Shown in pieces: positions 6,787 to 15,336 of a stretch of DNA of 64,000 bases (positions are counted from its first letter, which is position 1; the number at the start of each line of letters is the position of its first letter). The stretch lies in contig NZ_SCTC01000037.1 in NCBI RefSeq assembly GCF_004299445.1, positions 62,001 to 126,000 of the forward strand, written 5' to 3'. Under the pieces are notes generated by a model that was not told where the DNA came from, made no database searches, and saw only the letters and a program-made list of their open reading frames with translations. The translations under genes were made by a program, and so were the position numbers. This stretch comes from Phenylobacterium sp. Its GTDB lineage: Bacteria > Pseudomonadota > Alphaproteobacteria > Caulobacterales > Caulobacteraceae.

Positions 6787-8081
6787 CAGGCCATCTTGAA
6801 GCGGATCGGCAGGCGCTTGGGACCGTTCACGAAGAAGGACTGGCTCATCGCCGGTTCGCCGCTGATCTCGACGGATTCGAGGCGGGGGATCAGTTCCTCC
6901 CAGAGGATGCGCATCTCCATCTTGGCCAGGTGCTGGCCAAGGCAGAGGTGAGCGCCGTAGCCGAACGCCAGGTGCCTGTTGGGCTTGCGGTCGACCTGGA
7001 AGGTGTCGGGCGCGTCGAAGACATCCTCGTCGCGGTTACCCGAGGCGTAGCAGAGCATCAGCCAGTCGCCCTGCTTCACATTGCGGCCGCGCACCTGGGT
7101 GTCGGCCGTGGCGGTGCGCATGAAGGTCTTCACCGGCGTGGTCCAGCGGATCGATTCGTCCACCAGCCCGGCGCAGAGCGAGAGGTCGGCCTTGACCTTG
7201 CGCAACTCGGCCGGGTTCTCGGCCAGGGCCCACAGGGCGCCGGCGGTGGACGAGCTGGTCGTGTCGTGGCCGGCCGTCGCGACGATGATGTAGTAGCTCA
7301 TTGCCTCGAGGTCCGAGATCGGATTGCCGTCGACCTGGCTGTTGGCGATCGCCGAGGCGAGGTCGTCGGTTGGGTTGGCGCGGCGCGCCTCGGACAGCTT
7401 GCGGAAGTATTCGAAGAAGTCGGTGATGACGCCGAAGTCCATCTGCCGCTCTTCCATCGGCTTGTCCGCGTCGGCGCTCTTGCGGCCCAGCTCGGGGTCG
7501 GTGGCGCCGAACAGCTCCTGGGTCAGCTTGAGCATCCTGGGCTCGTCGCTCTCGGGAACGCCCAGGATCTCCATGATCACGTGCAGGGGGTAGTGCAGCG
7601 CGACCTCGTTGACGAAATCGCACTCGCCGCCCTTGGCGGCCATGCGCTCGACCGCGGCCCGCGCGATGACGCGGACGCGATCCTCCAGCCGCTTCAGGTT
7701 CTGCGGCATGAACCAGGCCTGGGTGAGCAGGCGGTACTTGAGGTGGTCGGGGGCATCCATGTGGATGAGCGTGCGCAGCAGGTGCGGACTGCCCCCCATC
7801 ATCTCGCGCACCTTGCGGTCGGCCGCCTGGCTGGTCAGGACCGGGTTGCGATCGCCGTTGTGGAACAGGTCGTTCTGGCGGCTGATCTCCAGGATGTCGT
7901 CGTGCCGGGTGGCCACCCAGAACGGATCGACGCCCTCGATCTCGGCCACGCCGAACGGCTCGTTCTTCCGCAGCCAGCGATAGGTGTCATGGATGCGCCG
8001 GTCGGCGTAGGCGGCGGGGTCGGCCAGGTTGTTGGCGTGTTCCTGAGGAATCCGGTGGTCGGCGGCGGTCATGACGCTCAT
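6786..8081 (-). CDS. Cytochrome P450
   Basis: 431 aa, soluble bacterial class I P450. Oxygen-activation motif 'AGHDTTS' at 270-276, ExxR motif 'ESIR' at 309-312, and heme loop 'FGYGAHLCLGQHLA' with the axial Cys at 380. It needs an external ferredoxin and reductase; none is next to it. First gene of the operon with a phosphotransferase and a coiled-coil protein, suggesting hydroxylation followed by phosphorylation of a lipophilic substrate. Substrate is unknown. It is divergent from a lipocalin-like gene across 141 bp. Confidence 0.92.
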   Translation of the reverse strand: MSVMTAADHRIPQEHANNLADPAAYADRRIHDTYRWLRKNEPFGVAEIEGVDPFWVATRHDDILEISRQNDLFHNGDRNPVLTSQAADRKVREMMGGSPHLLRTLIHMDAPDHLKYRLLTQAWFMPQNLKRLEDRVRVIARAAVERMAAKGGECDFVNEVALHYPLHVIMEILGVPESDEPRMLKLTQELFGATDPELGRKSADADKPMEERQMDFGVITDFFEYFRKLSEARRANPTDDLASAIANSQVDGNPISDLEAMSYYIIVATAGHDTTSSSTAGALWALAENPAELRKVKADLSLCAGLVDESIRWTTPVKTFMRTATADTQVRGRNVKQGDWLMLCYASGNRDEDVFDAPDTFQVDRKPNRHLAFGYGAHLCLGQHLAKMEMRILWEELIPRLESVEISGEPAMSQSFFVNGPKRLPIRFKMA

Positions 8082-8101
8082 TCACAAATTTCGCCGTCCG
8101 A

Positions 8102-8116
8102 GTGACGCGAGGTCAC
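8102..8116. promoter_or_regulatory. Dyad symmetry between divergent P450 and lipocalin-like genes
   Basis: GTGAC-N5-GTCAC, a perfect 5-bp dyad 20 bp upstream of the P450 start codon, in the shared intergenic region. The spacing suits a helix-turn-helix dimer such as a TetR-type repressor. The symmetry is short and could be chance. Confidence 0.3.
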
Positions 8117-8222
8117 CGGGGACGACGCCTCCAGTTTGTCCTTATCGTGGGTGCGAGCAGACACCTCGACGCGACGGGCCGCAAGCATGACCGCGCGTCA
8201 ACTTCATCAGGGAGAGACCGGC

Positions 8223-9299
8223 GTGCTGACCAAGGGCGACGACTATCCGATTCACCAGACGCCGGAGCCGATCGCCTATGCCGGCTCGGACCGCAACTTC
8301 TACGACCGCTACTTCTTCAACGCCTATGCGCCGGACGGGTCGGCGTTCGTCGCCGTTGCGTTCGGGGTCTATCCGGCCCTCAACGTGGCCGACGCGCACA
8401 TCGCCATCGTGAAGGACGGCAAGGAACGGTGCCTGCACGCCAGCCGCGTGCTGGGCATGGAGCGGATGGATATCCGCGTGGGGCCGATCGCCATCGACAT
8501 CGTCGAGCCGCTGCAGGTCCTGAAGGTGACGGTGACCGGAACCGAGGGCATCGCGGGCGAGATCACCTTCGAGGGGCGCAGCTTCCCGATCGAGGAGCCC
8601 CGGTTCGTGCGGCGCAACGGCCCGCGCCTGTTCATGGACTACACGCGGCTGACGCAGAACGTGCGGGCCTCGGGCTGGGTCGAGGTCGACGGCGAGCGGA
8701 TCGCGATCTCGGGCTGGGTGGGCACGCGCGACCGTTCCTGGGGCATCCGGCCGGTCGGCGCGCCCGATCCGCAGCCGACGCCGGGCGGCATGATGGCCCA
8801 GTTCTTCTGGCAGTGGTCGCCGATCAATTTCGAGGACCGCTCCGTGTTCTTCCACATCAACGCCGATGGCGACGGCAAGCCCTGGAACACGCGCGCGGTG
8901 ATCCTGCCCGACGGGGCGGGGCCCGAGGGCGGCCATCACACCGAGGCGGCCACGATGGAGACCGAGCTGGTTCCGGGGACCCGGCATGCGAAGCGCGGGG
9001 TCCTGACGATCCCGATGGAGCAGGGCGCGGCGACGGTGACGATCGAGCCTACGGGCAACACGTTCCTGATGCGCGGCATCGGCTATGGGGGCGAGTGGCG
9101 CCACGGCGCGCTCAAGGGCGAGCTGGCGGTGGCCCGCGAGGACATCGACTGCGCCAACTTCGATAGCAACGACATGAGCAACCTGCACATCCAGGCGATC
9201 AGCAAGGCCACGCTCTCGGTCCCGGGCCAACCCGACCAGCACGGGATCGGGGTGTTCGAGCAGCTGATCCTGGGGCCCTATCGGCCGCTGGCTCTCTAG
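8223..9299 (+). CDS. Lipocalin-like (CrtC/AttH-type) protein, uncharacterised
   Basis: 358 aa from the GTG at 8223, chosen because AGGGAGAGA lies 6 bp upstream; ATGs at 8136 and 8187 lack one. Two beta-rich halves. The second contains 'ISGWVGTRDRSWGIRP', resembling the 'DxSWG' signature of CrtC/AttH lipocalin-like hydratases, then 'GMMAQFFWQWSPINFED'. Related proteins are often found beside phosphotransferases and P450s in lipid-degrading bacteria. No signal peptide is visible. It may bind or hydrate a terpenoid or steroid-like substrate; this is inference from fold resemblance and context. Confidence 0.65.
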   Translation: MLTKGDDYPIHQTPEPIAYAGSDRNFYDRYFFNAYAPDGSAFVAVAFGVYPALNVADAHIAIVKDGKERCLHASRVLGMERMDIRVGPIAIDIVEPLQVLKVTVTGTEGIAGEITFEGRSFPIEEPRFVRRNGPRLFMDYTRLTQNVRASGWVEVDGERIAISGWVGTRDRSWGIRPVGAPDPQPTPGGMMAQFFWQWSPINFEDRSVFFHINADGDGKPWNTRAVILPDGAGPEGGHHTEAATMETELVPGTRHAKRGVLTIPMEQGAATVTIEPTGNTFLMRGIGYGGEWRHGALKGELAVAREDIDCANFDSNDMSNLHIQAISKATLSVPGQPDQHGIGVFEQLILGPYRPLAL

Positions 9300-9333
9300 C
9301 GTCGCGTCAGGGGGGCATGCCACGATCCCGGGC

Positions 9334-10224
9334 TCAGCCTGCCCCTTCGGCCATGGCGTGGCGGCGGTCGAGGGACGACAGGATGAACTCGGCCAGGCGC
9401 TCGGCGGCGCGGGGCACCGCTGTGGCCGCGCGCATCAGCGCGATCTCGGTGTCCGCAAGCGTCGGCAACCCGGTCTCGGGGCCCAGGATCGTCAGGTCGG
9501 GCGGGGTCATGTCGCGCGGCAGGACCGTGACGCCCAGGCCTGCGCGCAAGGCGGCGTGCTGGCCGGCCAGCGACGGACTTGTATAGGCGATGCGCCAGGC
9601 CCGCCCGGCCTGCTCCAGCGTGCCGATCGCACGCCGGCGGTAGACACAGGGGCTGGGCGCCACCACCAGCGGCGCGCGCTCGGCGCGATCCAGGACGCCC
9701 GGGTCGCCGGCGACCCAGACAAGGCCCTCGCGCCAGACCCGCACGCCCAGGTCCGGGCCTGACGGCTCGCGCTTGACCAGCGCCAGATCGAGAGCGCCGT
9801 CCCGCAATTCGTCCAGCAGGTGAAGCGTCAGGTCGCACGTGACGCTGAGCGACACGCGGGGGTGGGCCTGGGCGAACTCGCCCAGGATGGCGGGCAGGTG
9901 GACCGTGGCGAAGTCCTCGGGGGAACCCAGCCGCACCTCGCCCTCGACGTCGGCCTCGGTCAGGCGGCCGACGATGTCGTCGTTCAGCCGCAGCAACCGC
10001 CGCGCCTCGGGCAGGAAGGACTCCCCTTCCGCCGTGAGCGCCACGTGGCGCGGATCGCGCGAGAGCAGCGCCCGGCCGAGGCGGTCCTCGAGCCGGCGCA
10101 CCTGCAGGCTTACGGCCGACTGCGTACGGCCCAGGCGCTCGGCCGCACGGGTGAAGTTCCGGGTTTCGGCGACGGCGACCAGGGTTCGCACAAGGTCGAG
10201 ATCCAGGTTCACGAGGCGGGCCAT
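9334..10224 (-). CDS. LysR-family transcriptional regulator
   Basis: 296 aa. Residues 5-65 hold the helix-turn-helix ('LVRTLVAVAETRNFTRAAER', 'TQSAVSLQVRRLEDRLG'), followed by a linker and a periplasmic-binding-like effector domain ('EVRLGSPEDFATVHLPAIL', 'LDLALVKREPSGPDLG', 'GLGVTVLPRDM'). It is divergent from the isocitrate dehydrogenase gene with an 89-bp intergenic region holding a perfect T-N11-A palindrome, the common target of LysR proteins. It probably autoregulates and may control the dehydrogenase. The effector is unknown. Confidence 0.92.
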   Translation of the reverse strand: MARLVNLDLDLVRTLVAVAETRNFTRAAERLGRTQSAVSLQVRRLEDRLGRALLSRDPRHVALTAEGESFLPEARRLLRLNDDIVGRLTEADVEGEVRLGSPEDFATVHLPAILGEFAQAHPRVSLSVTCDLTLHLLDELRDGALDLALVKREPSGPDLGVRVWREGLVWVAGDPGVLDRAERAPLVVAPSPCVYRRRAIGTLEQAGRAWRIAYTSPSLAGQHAALRAGLGVTVLPRDMTPPDLTILGPETGLPTLADTEIALMRAATAVPRAAERLAEFILSSLDRRHAMAEGAG

Positions 10225-10248
10225 GATGATGAATCGTAATCACAAGCA

Positions 10249-10261
10249 TTGATAACATCAA
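10249..10261. promoter_or_regulatory. LysR box TTGATAACATCAA
   Basis: A perfect 13-bp dyad (TTGAT-AAC-ATCAA) with the T-N11-A spacing of LysR-type operators, located 25 bp upstream of the LysR start and 53 bp upstream of the isocitrate dehydrogenase start. It stands out in an AT-richer patch of an otherwise GC-rich sequence. Confidence 0.6.
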
Positions 10262-10313
10262 GTTTCCAAATCCCCGGGGGCAGACCAAAGGACGGCGGAA
10301 CAAGGAGACACCC

Positions 10314-11762
10314 ATGTCCAACCCGACGGCTTTCACCCCCATCACCGTGGCCCATGGCGACGGAATCGGGCCCGAGATCATGCAGGCGACCCTGGATGTG
10401 CTGCAGGCCGCAGGCGCGCGCCTCGACATCGAAACCATCGAGATCGGCCAGTCCGTCTACGCCCGCGGCTTCAGCGCCGGCATCGCGCCGGACGCGTGGG
10501 AAAGCCTGCGGCGCACGCGGGTGTTCCTGAAGGCGCCGATCACCACGCCGCAGGGCGGCGGCTTCAAGTCGCTGAACGTGACGATCCGCAAGTCGCTGGG
10601 CCTGTTCGCCAATGTGCGGCCGACGACGGCCTACGCGCCCTTCGTCGCGACGCGGCACCCGAACATGGACGTGGTGATCGTGCGCGAGAATGAGGAGGAC
10701 CTCTACGCCGGAATCGAGCATCGCCAGACCGATCAGGTCTTCCAGTGCCTGAAACTGGTGAGCCGGCCGGGCTGCGAGCGGATCGTGCGCTACGCGTTCG
10801 AGTATGCCCGCGCGAACGGCCGCCGCAAGGTCAGCTGCTTCACCAAGGACAACATCATGAAGCTGACCGACGGCCTCTTCCACGAGGTCTTCGACGAGAT
10901 CGGCCTCGAATACCCCGAGCTGGAGAAGGACCACTGGATCGTGGATATCGGCGCGGCGCGGCTGGCCGACGCGCCGGAAACGTTCGACGTCATCGTGACG
11001 CCCAACCTCTACGGCGACATCCTGTCGGACATAGCGGCGGAGATCGCGGGCTCGGTGGGCCTGGCCGGCTCGGCGAACGTCGGCCAGAACGTCGCGATGT
11101 TCGAGGCCATCCACGGCTCGGCGCCCACGCTGGCCGGACTGGACGCGGCCAACCCCTCGGGCCTGATGCTGGCGGGGGTCATGATGCTGAACCACATCGG
11201 CCAGCCCCAGGCGGCCGAACGAGTGCACAACGCCTGGCTGGCCACGCTGGAGGCGGGCGTCCACACCGCCGACGTGTTCCAGTCGGGCCAGTCGGCGCAG
11301 AAGGTCGGAACGCAGGCGTTCGCACAGAGCGTGATCGAGCGCCTCGGCTGCAAGCCGCAGCGTCTGGCGCCCGTCTCCTACGGGGCCGCGAAGCCCTTCG
11401 CCCTGCCCGCGCCCAAGCCGCGTCCGCCGGCGCACAAGCAGACCGTCGGCGTCGACCTCTTCGTCCAGTTCGACGGGGCGCCGGATGCGCTGGCGCAGAA
11501 GCTGTCCAGCATCCAGAACGGGCCGCTGTCGCTGAAGATGATCACGAACCGCGGGGTCAAGGTCTGGCCGGACGGCCTGCCCGAGACCTTCTGCACCGAC
11601 CACTGGCGTTGCCGGTTCATGAACGGGGGCGGACCGGTCACCCTCAGCGACATCGTGGGACTCTCTGCGCGAGCGGCCGACGCCGGCGTCGACTTCATCA
11701 AGACCGAGCACCTCTGCACCTTCGACGGCGTGCCGGGGTTCAGCCTCGGCCAGGGGCAGTAG
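10314..11762 (+). CDS. icd: NADP-dependent isocitrate dehydrogenase, Thermus/Rickettsia type
   Basis: 482 aa, longer than the 400-aa enteric enzyme because of a C-terminal extra domain (after about residue 350) typical of the Thermus/Rickettsia subfamily. Substrate loop 'LKAPITTPQGGGFKSLNVTI', then 'RENEEDLYAGIEH', 'PNLYGDILSDIAAEIAGSVG' with metal-binding Asp residues and 'EAIHGSAPTLAGLDAANPSG' of the cofactor site. It converts isocitrate to 2-oxoglutarate. The start has AAGGAG 9 bases upstream. Many alphaproteobacteria carry a different main Icd, so this may be a second enzyme under the adjacent LysR regulator. Confidence 0.92.
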   Translation: MSNPTAFTPITVAHGDGIGPEIMQATLDVLQAAGARLDIETIEIGQSVYARGFSAGIAPDAWESLRRTRVFLKAPITTPQGGGFKSLNVTIRKSLGLFANVRPTTAYAPFVATRHPNMDVVIVRENEEDLYAGIEHRQTDQVFQCLKLVSRPGCERIVRYAFEYARANGRRKVSCFTKDNIMKLTDGLFHEVFDEIGLEYPELEKDHWIVDIGAARLADAPETFDVIVTPNLYGDILSDIAAEIAGSVGLAGSANVGQNVAMFEAIHGSAPTLAGLDAANPSGLMLAGVMMLNHIGQPQAAERVHNAWLATLEAGVHTADVFQSGQSAQKVGTQAFAQSVIERLGCKPQRLAPVSYGAAKPFALPAPKPRPPAHKQTVGVDLFVQFDGAPDALAQKLSSIQNGPLSLKMITNRGVKVWPDGLPETFCTDHWRCRFMNGGGPVTLSDIVGLSARAADAGVDFIKTEHLCTFDGVPGFSLGQGQ

Positions 11763-11770
11763 GCGGCGCC

Positions 11771-12355
11771 ATGAACACGAAATGGGATCCGGCCGACGAG
11801 GGATCGTACTGGGTGATCGGAGGCCGCTACGTGGACATGACCTTCACCGCGCGCAGCTGGTCGGAGGTCGCCGGTCCATACCCCACGCGGTACGAAGCCG
11901 AGGAGGTGTGGCGCAAGCTGAGCTACATCTACTCGGCCGAGGCGCGCGTTCGTTTCACGATCGTGCGTGACGCCGAGGAGGCGGGCAACGCGGCCGCGGT
12001 CGGATCAGCCCCCGAGCCCGCCATTGGAGAACACCTTCACCAGGCGGACGGCGGCGGGGAGCATCAGGGCGCCCAGCAGCGACGGGAAGATGAAGAGGAT
12101 CAGGGGCACGGTCAGCTTGGCCGAAAGGCCCAGGGCCTTCTCCTCGGCCCGCAGCATCCGCTTCGAGCGCATGTCGGCCGAGAACACCGACAGGGTTTCG
12201 CCCAGGCTGGTGCCCATCTCTTCGGCCTGGCGCAGCATGGTGGCCAGCGCGCGGGCGTCGTCGATGCCCAGGCGGTCGGCGAAGGCGCTCCAGGCGTCCT
12301 TGCGGGCGCGGCCGGCGCGCAGCTCCAGCACCAGGAAGCGCAGGTGAACGGTTAG
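11771..12355 (+). CDS. DUF4170 protein with long antisense-overlapping tail
   Basis: The first about 70 residues are a DUF4170 domain: 'MNTKWDPADEGSYWVIGGRY', 'SEVAGPYPTRYEAEEVWRKL', ending 'RVRFTIVRD'. Normal members stop soon after this. Here no stop occurs and the frame runs on to 194 aa, with the last 350 bases lying antisense inside tadC. The tail is Gly/Gln/His-rich with no recognisable fold, as expected of antisense translation in GC-rich DNA. The gene starts 8 bp after icd and is probably cotranscribed. The tail may be an accident of stop-codon loss. Confidence 0.7.
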   Translation: MNTKWDPADEGSYWVIGGRYVDMTFTARSWSEVAGPYPTRYEAEEVWRKLSYIYSAEARVRFTIVRDAEEAGNAAAVGSAPEPAIGEHLHQADGGGEHQGAQQRREDEEDQGHGQLGRKAQGLLLGPQHPLRAHVGREHRQGFAQAGAHLFGLAQHGGQRAGVVDAQAVGEGAPGVLAGAAGAQLQHQEAQVNG

Positions 12356-12964
12356 GGTCGGATAGCGCCGCTCCAGCTCTTCCGTCACGCGGCTGACCGC
12401 GGCGTCCAGCGAAAGGCCCGCCTCGACCGAGGCGACCAGCAGGTCGAGCAGGTCGGGAAAGCCCTCGGAATACTCGCGTTCCCGCGTGGTCTTGCGCTGC
12501 TTCAGCACCTGGTCCGGGCCGTAGAGCGCGGCGACCGAGACGCCGACGGCCAGTAGCAGGGCGCCCATGTTGCCGTTTTTTTGGCCGATCAGCATGGGTA
12601 GGGTCAGCATCACCGCCACGGTCGCGGCGGCGACGCAGGCGGCCTTGATCCCCAGGAAGATCACCGGCGCCTCGCGGCTGTAGAAGCCGGCCTGCATAAG
12701 GCGGGACCGCAGCAGCGACACCTTGGCCGGGTCGCGCACCGCGCTCTGCTGGCCCAGGCGCTGCACCGCGCCAAGGACCCGGGCGCCGAGCTCGCCGCCG
12801 GGCTTCTCGACGACCGTCGGCCGACCTCCGCTGGCGGCCCCGGCCAGGCGGCCGCGGCGCAGGGCGCGGACGCGAAGCTCGCCGAAGCCGATCCAGCCCA
12901 GCCCGGCCAGGGCGCCCAGGGTGAGCACCAGGCCCGCGATGTAGATGATGGTGTCGAGCGCCAT
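12005..12964 (-). CDS. tadC: TadC, inner-membrane platform protein of the Tad pilus
   Basis: 319 aa of the type II secretion F superfamily. It starts with a membrane helix ('IIYIAGLVLTLGALAGLGWI'), has a helix pair near 115-155, the cytoplasmic F domain ('FPDLLDLLVASVEAGLSLDA', 'DARALATMLRQAEEMGTSLG') and a final membrane helix ('VPLILFIFPSLLGALMLP'). With TadB it forms the platform on which the ATPase assembles Flp pilin. Last gene of the cluster; 4 bp after tadB. Its 3-prime third is overlapped on the other strand by the DUF4170 tail. Confidence 0.92.
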   Translation of the reverse strand: MALDTIIYIAGLVLTLGALAGLGWIGFGELRVRALRRGRLAGAASGGRPTVVEKPGGELGARVLGAVQRLGQQSAVRDPAKVSLLRSRLMQAGFYSREAPVIFLGIKAACVAAATVAVMLTLPMLIGQKNGNMGALLLAVGVSVAALYGPDQVLKQRKTTREREYSEGFPDLLDLLVASVEAGLSLDAAVSRVTEELERRYPTLTVHLRFLVLELRAGRARKDAWSAFADRLGIDDARALATMLRQAEEMGTSLGETLSVFSADMRSKRMLRAEEKALGLSAKLTVPLILFIFPSLLGALMLPAAVRLVKVFSNGGLGG

Positions 12965-12968
12965 CGGA

Positions 12969-13940
12969 TCAGAGCCGCATGTCGATCATGCGCCGCATGA
13001 TCATGTTGCCGAGGAAGACCCAGAAGCCGAGGCCGGCCAGGCCGTACTTCACCAGGGGCTCGTCGATGACCTCGCCGTAGAAGTTGGGGGCCATCATGAT
13101 GATCATGCCCAGCGCCACGAACGGCGCGGCGGTGAGGATCATCGCCGAGGCGCGGCCTTCCGAGGACGCGGCCTTGATCTTCAGGCGCATCTTGTGGCGG
13201 TCGCGCACGGTGTTGGCGTTGAGCTTGAGCAGGCCGGTCAGGTTGCCGCCGGTCTTCTCCTGCAGGCGCACGGTGGCGGCGAAGAGGTCGACGTCGGCGT
13301 GCTGGCAGCGCTCGGCCATCCGCTCGACCGCCTGCTCCAGGGTGGCGCCATAGGCGATCTCGTCGGCGGCCATGCCGAACTCGGTGCCGATCGGGTCGCT
13401 CATCTCGCGGCCCACCAGGGCCACGGCGGCGGGCACCGGGTGGCCGGCCTCGAGCGAGCGGACGATGATGTCCAGCGCCTGCGGCAGCTGGAAGCCCAGC
13501 GCGGCGTTGCGCTTGCCGGCCTTCCACTTGAGCACGCCCAGCGGGATCAGCACGCCGCCCAGCACCATGCCGCCGGGCACGGCCAGCGGTGTCTTCAGCA
13601 GCACATAGCCGCCGACGCCGCAGATCAGCGCCGAGGCGCCGACGTAGGTGAGCCACTTGCGCTGGTCGTAGGGCAGACCCGAGGCGACGATCATGTTCGA
13701 GAGCCAGCGCAGGTTCTCGGAGCGGGCGCCGGACGCGGTCAGGCCCCGCTGCTTGCGCAGCTCGACCACCAGGGCCGAGATCCCCTCGACCTTCTCGCCC
13801 ACCTGCAGGCGCCGGTTTACCTGGCGCTTCTGCGTGGCGACGGTGAAGACGCCGGTCAGGCCCTGGACCAGCGCGAACACGGCCGCGCCGATCATCAGCA
13901 TGACGATGAACTTGGCGTCGATCTCGAAGGCCGGGAGCAT
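12969..13940 (-). CDS. tadB: TadB, inner-membrane platform protein of the Tad pilus
   Basis: 323 aa from the ATG at 13940, which overlaps the tadA/cpaF stop (TGATG). N-terminal membrane helix at 10-32, a helix pair at 98-140, the F domain ('LPQALDIIVRSLEAGHPVPA', 'RMAERCQHADVDLFAATVRL', 'EKTGGNLTGLLKLN') and C-terminal helices ('ILTAAPFVALGMIIMMAP', 'LAGLGFWVFLGNMIMRRM'). It pairs with TadC. A much longer frame extends upstream of this start, but that part lies antiparallel-like within cpaF in another frame and is not real. Confidence 0.92.
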   Translation of the reverse strand: MLPAFEIDAKFIVMLMIGAAVFALVQGLTGVFTVATQKRQVNRRLQVGEKVEGISALVVELRKQRGLTASGARSENLRWLSNMIVASGLPYDQRKWLTYVGASALICGVGGYVLLKTPLAVPGGMVLGGVLIPLGVLKWKAGKRNAALGFQLPQALDIIVRSLEAGHPVPAAVALVGREMSDPIGTEFGMAADEIAYGATLEQAVERMAERCQHADVDLFAATVRLQEKTGGNLTGLLKLNANTVRDRHKMRLKIKAASSEGRASAMILTAAPFVALGMIIMMAPNFYGEVIDEPLVKYGLAGLGFWVFLGNMIMRRMIDMRL

Positions 13941-15334
13941 CAGAGCGTCTTGTTCGGGTCGAAGTTGGCGGTGTCGTACGGGATGCCCCGGCGGAGCATC
14001 TCGTCGAGGCAGCGGGGGCGCAGGCCGGTGGCGCGGTGCTCGCCGTGGACCGTGCCGTCGGCGTCGGTGTGGGTGCGGTGGAACAGGAAGATGTCCTGCA
14101 TCTGCACGACGTTGCCTTCCATCCCCACGATCTCGCTGACGTGGGTGACCTTGCGCTTGCCGTCCGACAGGCGGTTGACCTGCACCACCATCCCGACGGC
14201 CGAGGCGATCTGGTAGCGCACGGCCTCGGCGCCGATGTTGAGGCCGCCCATGGCCACCATCTGCTCCAGGCGGCTTACGGCCTCGCGCGGGTTGTTCGAG
14301 TGGATCGTGGCCATCGAGCCCTCGTGGCCCGTGTTCATGGCCTGCAGCATGTCGAAGGCCTCTTCGGAACGCACCTCGCCCAGGATCACGCGGTCCGGGC
14401 GCATCCGCAGGGCGTTCTTGACCAGCTCGCGCTGGCGGATTTCGCCCTTGCCCTCGATGTTGGGCGGGCGGGTCTCCATGCGCACCACGTGCGGCTGCTG
14501 CAGCTGCAGCTCGGCGGCGTCCTCGATGGTGATCAGGCGCTCGCCGTGGCTGATGGCGGCCGAGAGCGCGTTGAGCAGCGTCGTCTTGCCCGAACCGGTG
14601 CCGCCCGAGATCACCGTCGAGACCCGGCTCTTCACCGCGCCATGGAGGAACTCGGCCATGGCCGGCGTCATGGCTCCGAACTCGACCAGCTTCTCGAGCG
14701 TCAGCGGCTTCTTGGAGAACTTCCGGATCGAGACCGAGCAGCCGTCGATGGCGATGGGCGGGATGGCGGCGTTCACGCGGCTGCCGTCGGGGAGGCGGGC
14801 GTCGACCATCGGCTGGCTCTCGTCGATCCGGCGGCCGACGCCGGCGACGATGCGGTTGACGATCCGCAGCAGGTGGTCGTTGTCGCGGAAGCGGATGGGC
14901 GTGAGCTCCAGCTCGCCGCGGCGCTCGACGTAAACCTGGAAGGGGCCGTTGATCAGGATGTCGTTGATCGACTCGTCCTTGAGCAGCGGCTCGATCGGCC
15001 CCAGCCCCACCATCTCGTCGAAGATCGAGGCGCCCAGGACGTCCAGTTCCTTGGCGTTCAGCGCCATCCGCTCGGCGCGGGCGAACTCGTTCACCTGGCC
15101 CAGGACCTGGCGGCGCAGCTCGCCCTCTTCCAGCTTGTCCAGCTTGGCGAGGTCGAGTTCGTCGATGAGCTTGGCGTGCAGGCGAAGGCGCAGGTCGAGG
15201 TTGGGGTCGCGCGGCGGGGCCTTGGCGGTCTTGGGCTCGACCTTGGCGACCGGCGCGGCGACCGGCGCCGGGGCGGCGACGGGCTGCTGCGGCGCGGGCT
15301 GGGCGGCGGGCCGCGCGAGGCTGAACCGGCCCAT
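13940..15334 (-). CDS. cpaF: CpaF/TadA pilus assembly ATPase
   Basis: 464 aa hexameric secretion ATPase of the GspE/VirB11 class that powers Flp pilus assembly. N-terminal 40 residues are Ala/Pro-rich and disordered. The domain follows with 'LGPIEPLLKDESINDILING', Walker A 'GGTGSGKT' at 244-251, the Asp box 'LITIEDAAELQLQQPHVVR', Walker B-like 'RMRPDRVILGEVRSEEAFDM' and the His box 'MNTGHEGSMATIHSNNPREA'. All catalytic elements are intact. 2 bp downstream of cpaE; one-base overlap with tadB. Confidence 0.95.
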   Translation of the reverse strand: MGRFSLARPAAQPAPQQPVAAPAPVAAPVAKVEPKTAKAPPRDPNLDLRLRLHAKLIDELDLAKLDKLEEGELRRQVLGQVNEFARAERMALNAKELDVLGASIFDEMVGLGPIEPLLKDESINDILINGPFQVYVERRGELELTPIRFRDNDHLLRIVNRIVAGVGRRIDESQPMVDARLPDGSRVNAAIPPIAIDGCSVSIRKFSKKPLTLEKLVEFGAMTPAMAEFLHGAVKSRVSTVISGGTGSGKTTLLNALSAAISHGERLITIEDAAELQLQQPHVVRMETRPPNIEGKGEIRQRELVKNALRMRPDRVILGEVRSEEAFDMLQAMNTGHEGSMATIHSNNPREAVSRLEQMVAMGGLNIGAEAVRYQIASAVGMVVQVNRLSDGKRKVTHVSEIVGMEGNVVQMQDIFLFHRTHTDADGTVHGEHRATGLRPRCLDEMLRRGIPYDTANFDPNKTL

Positions 15335-15336
15335 CG

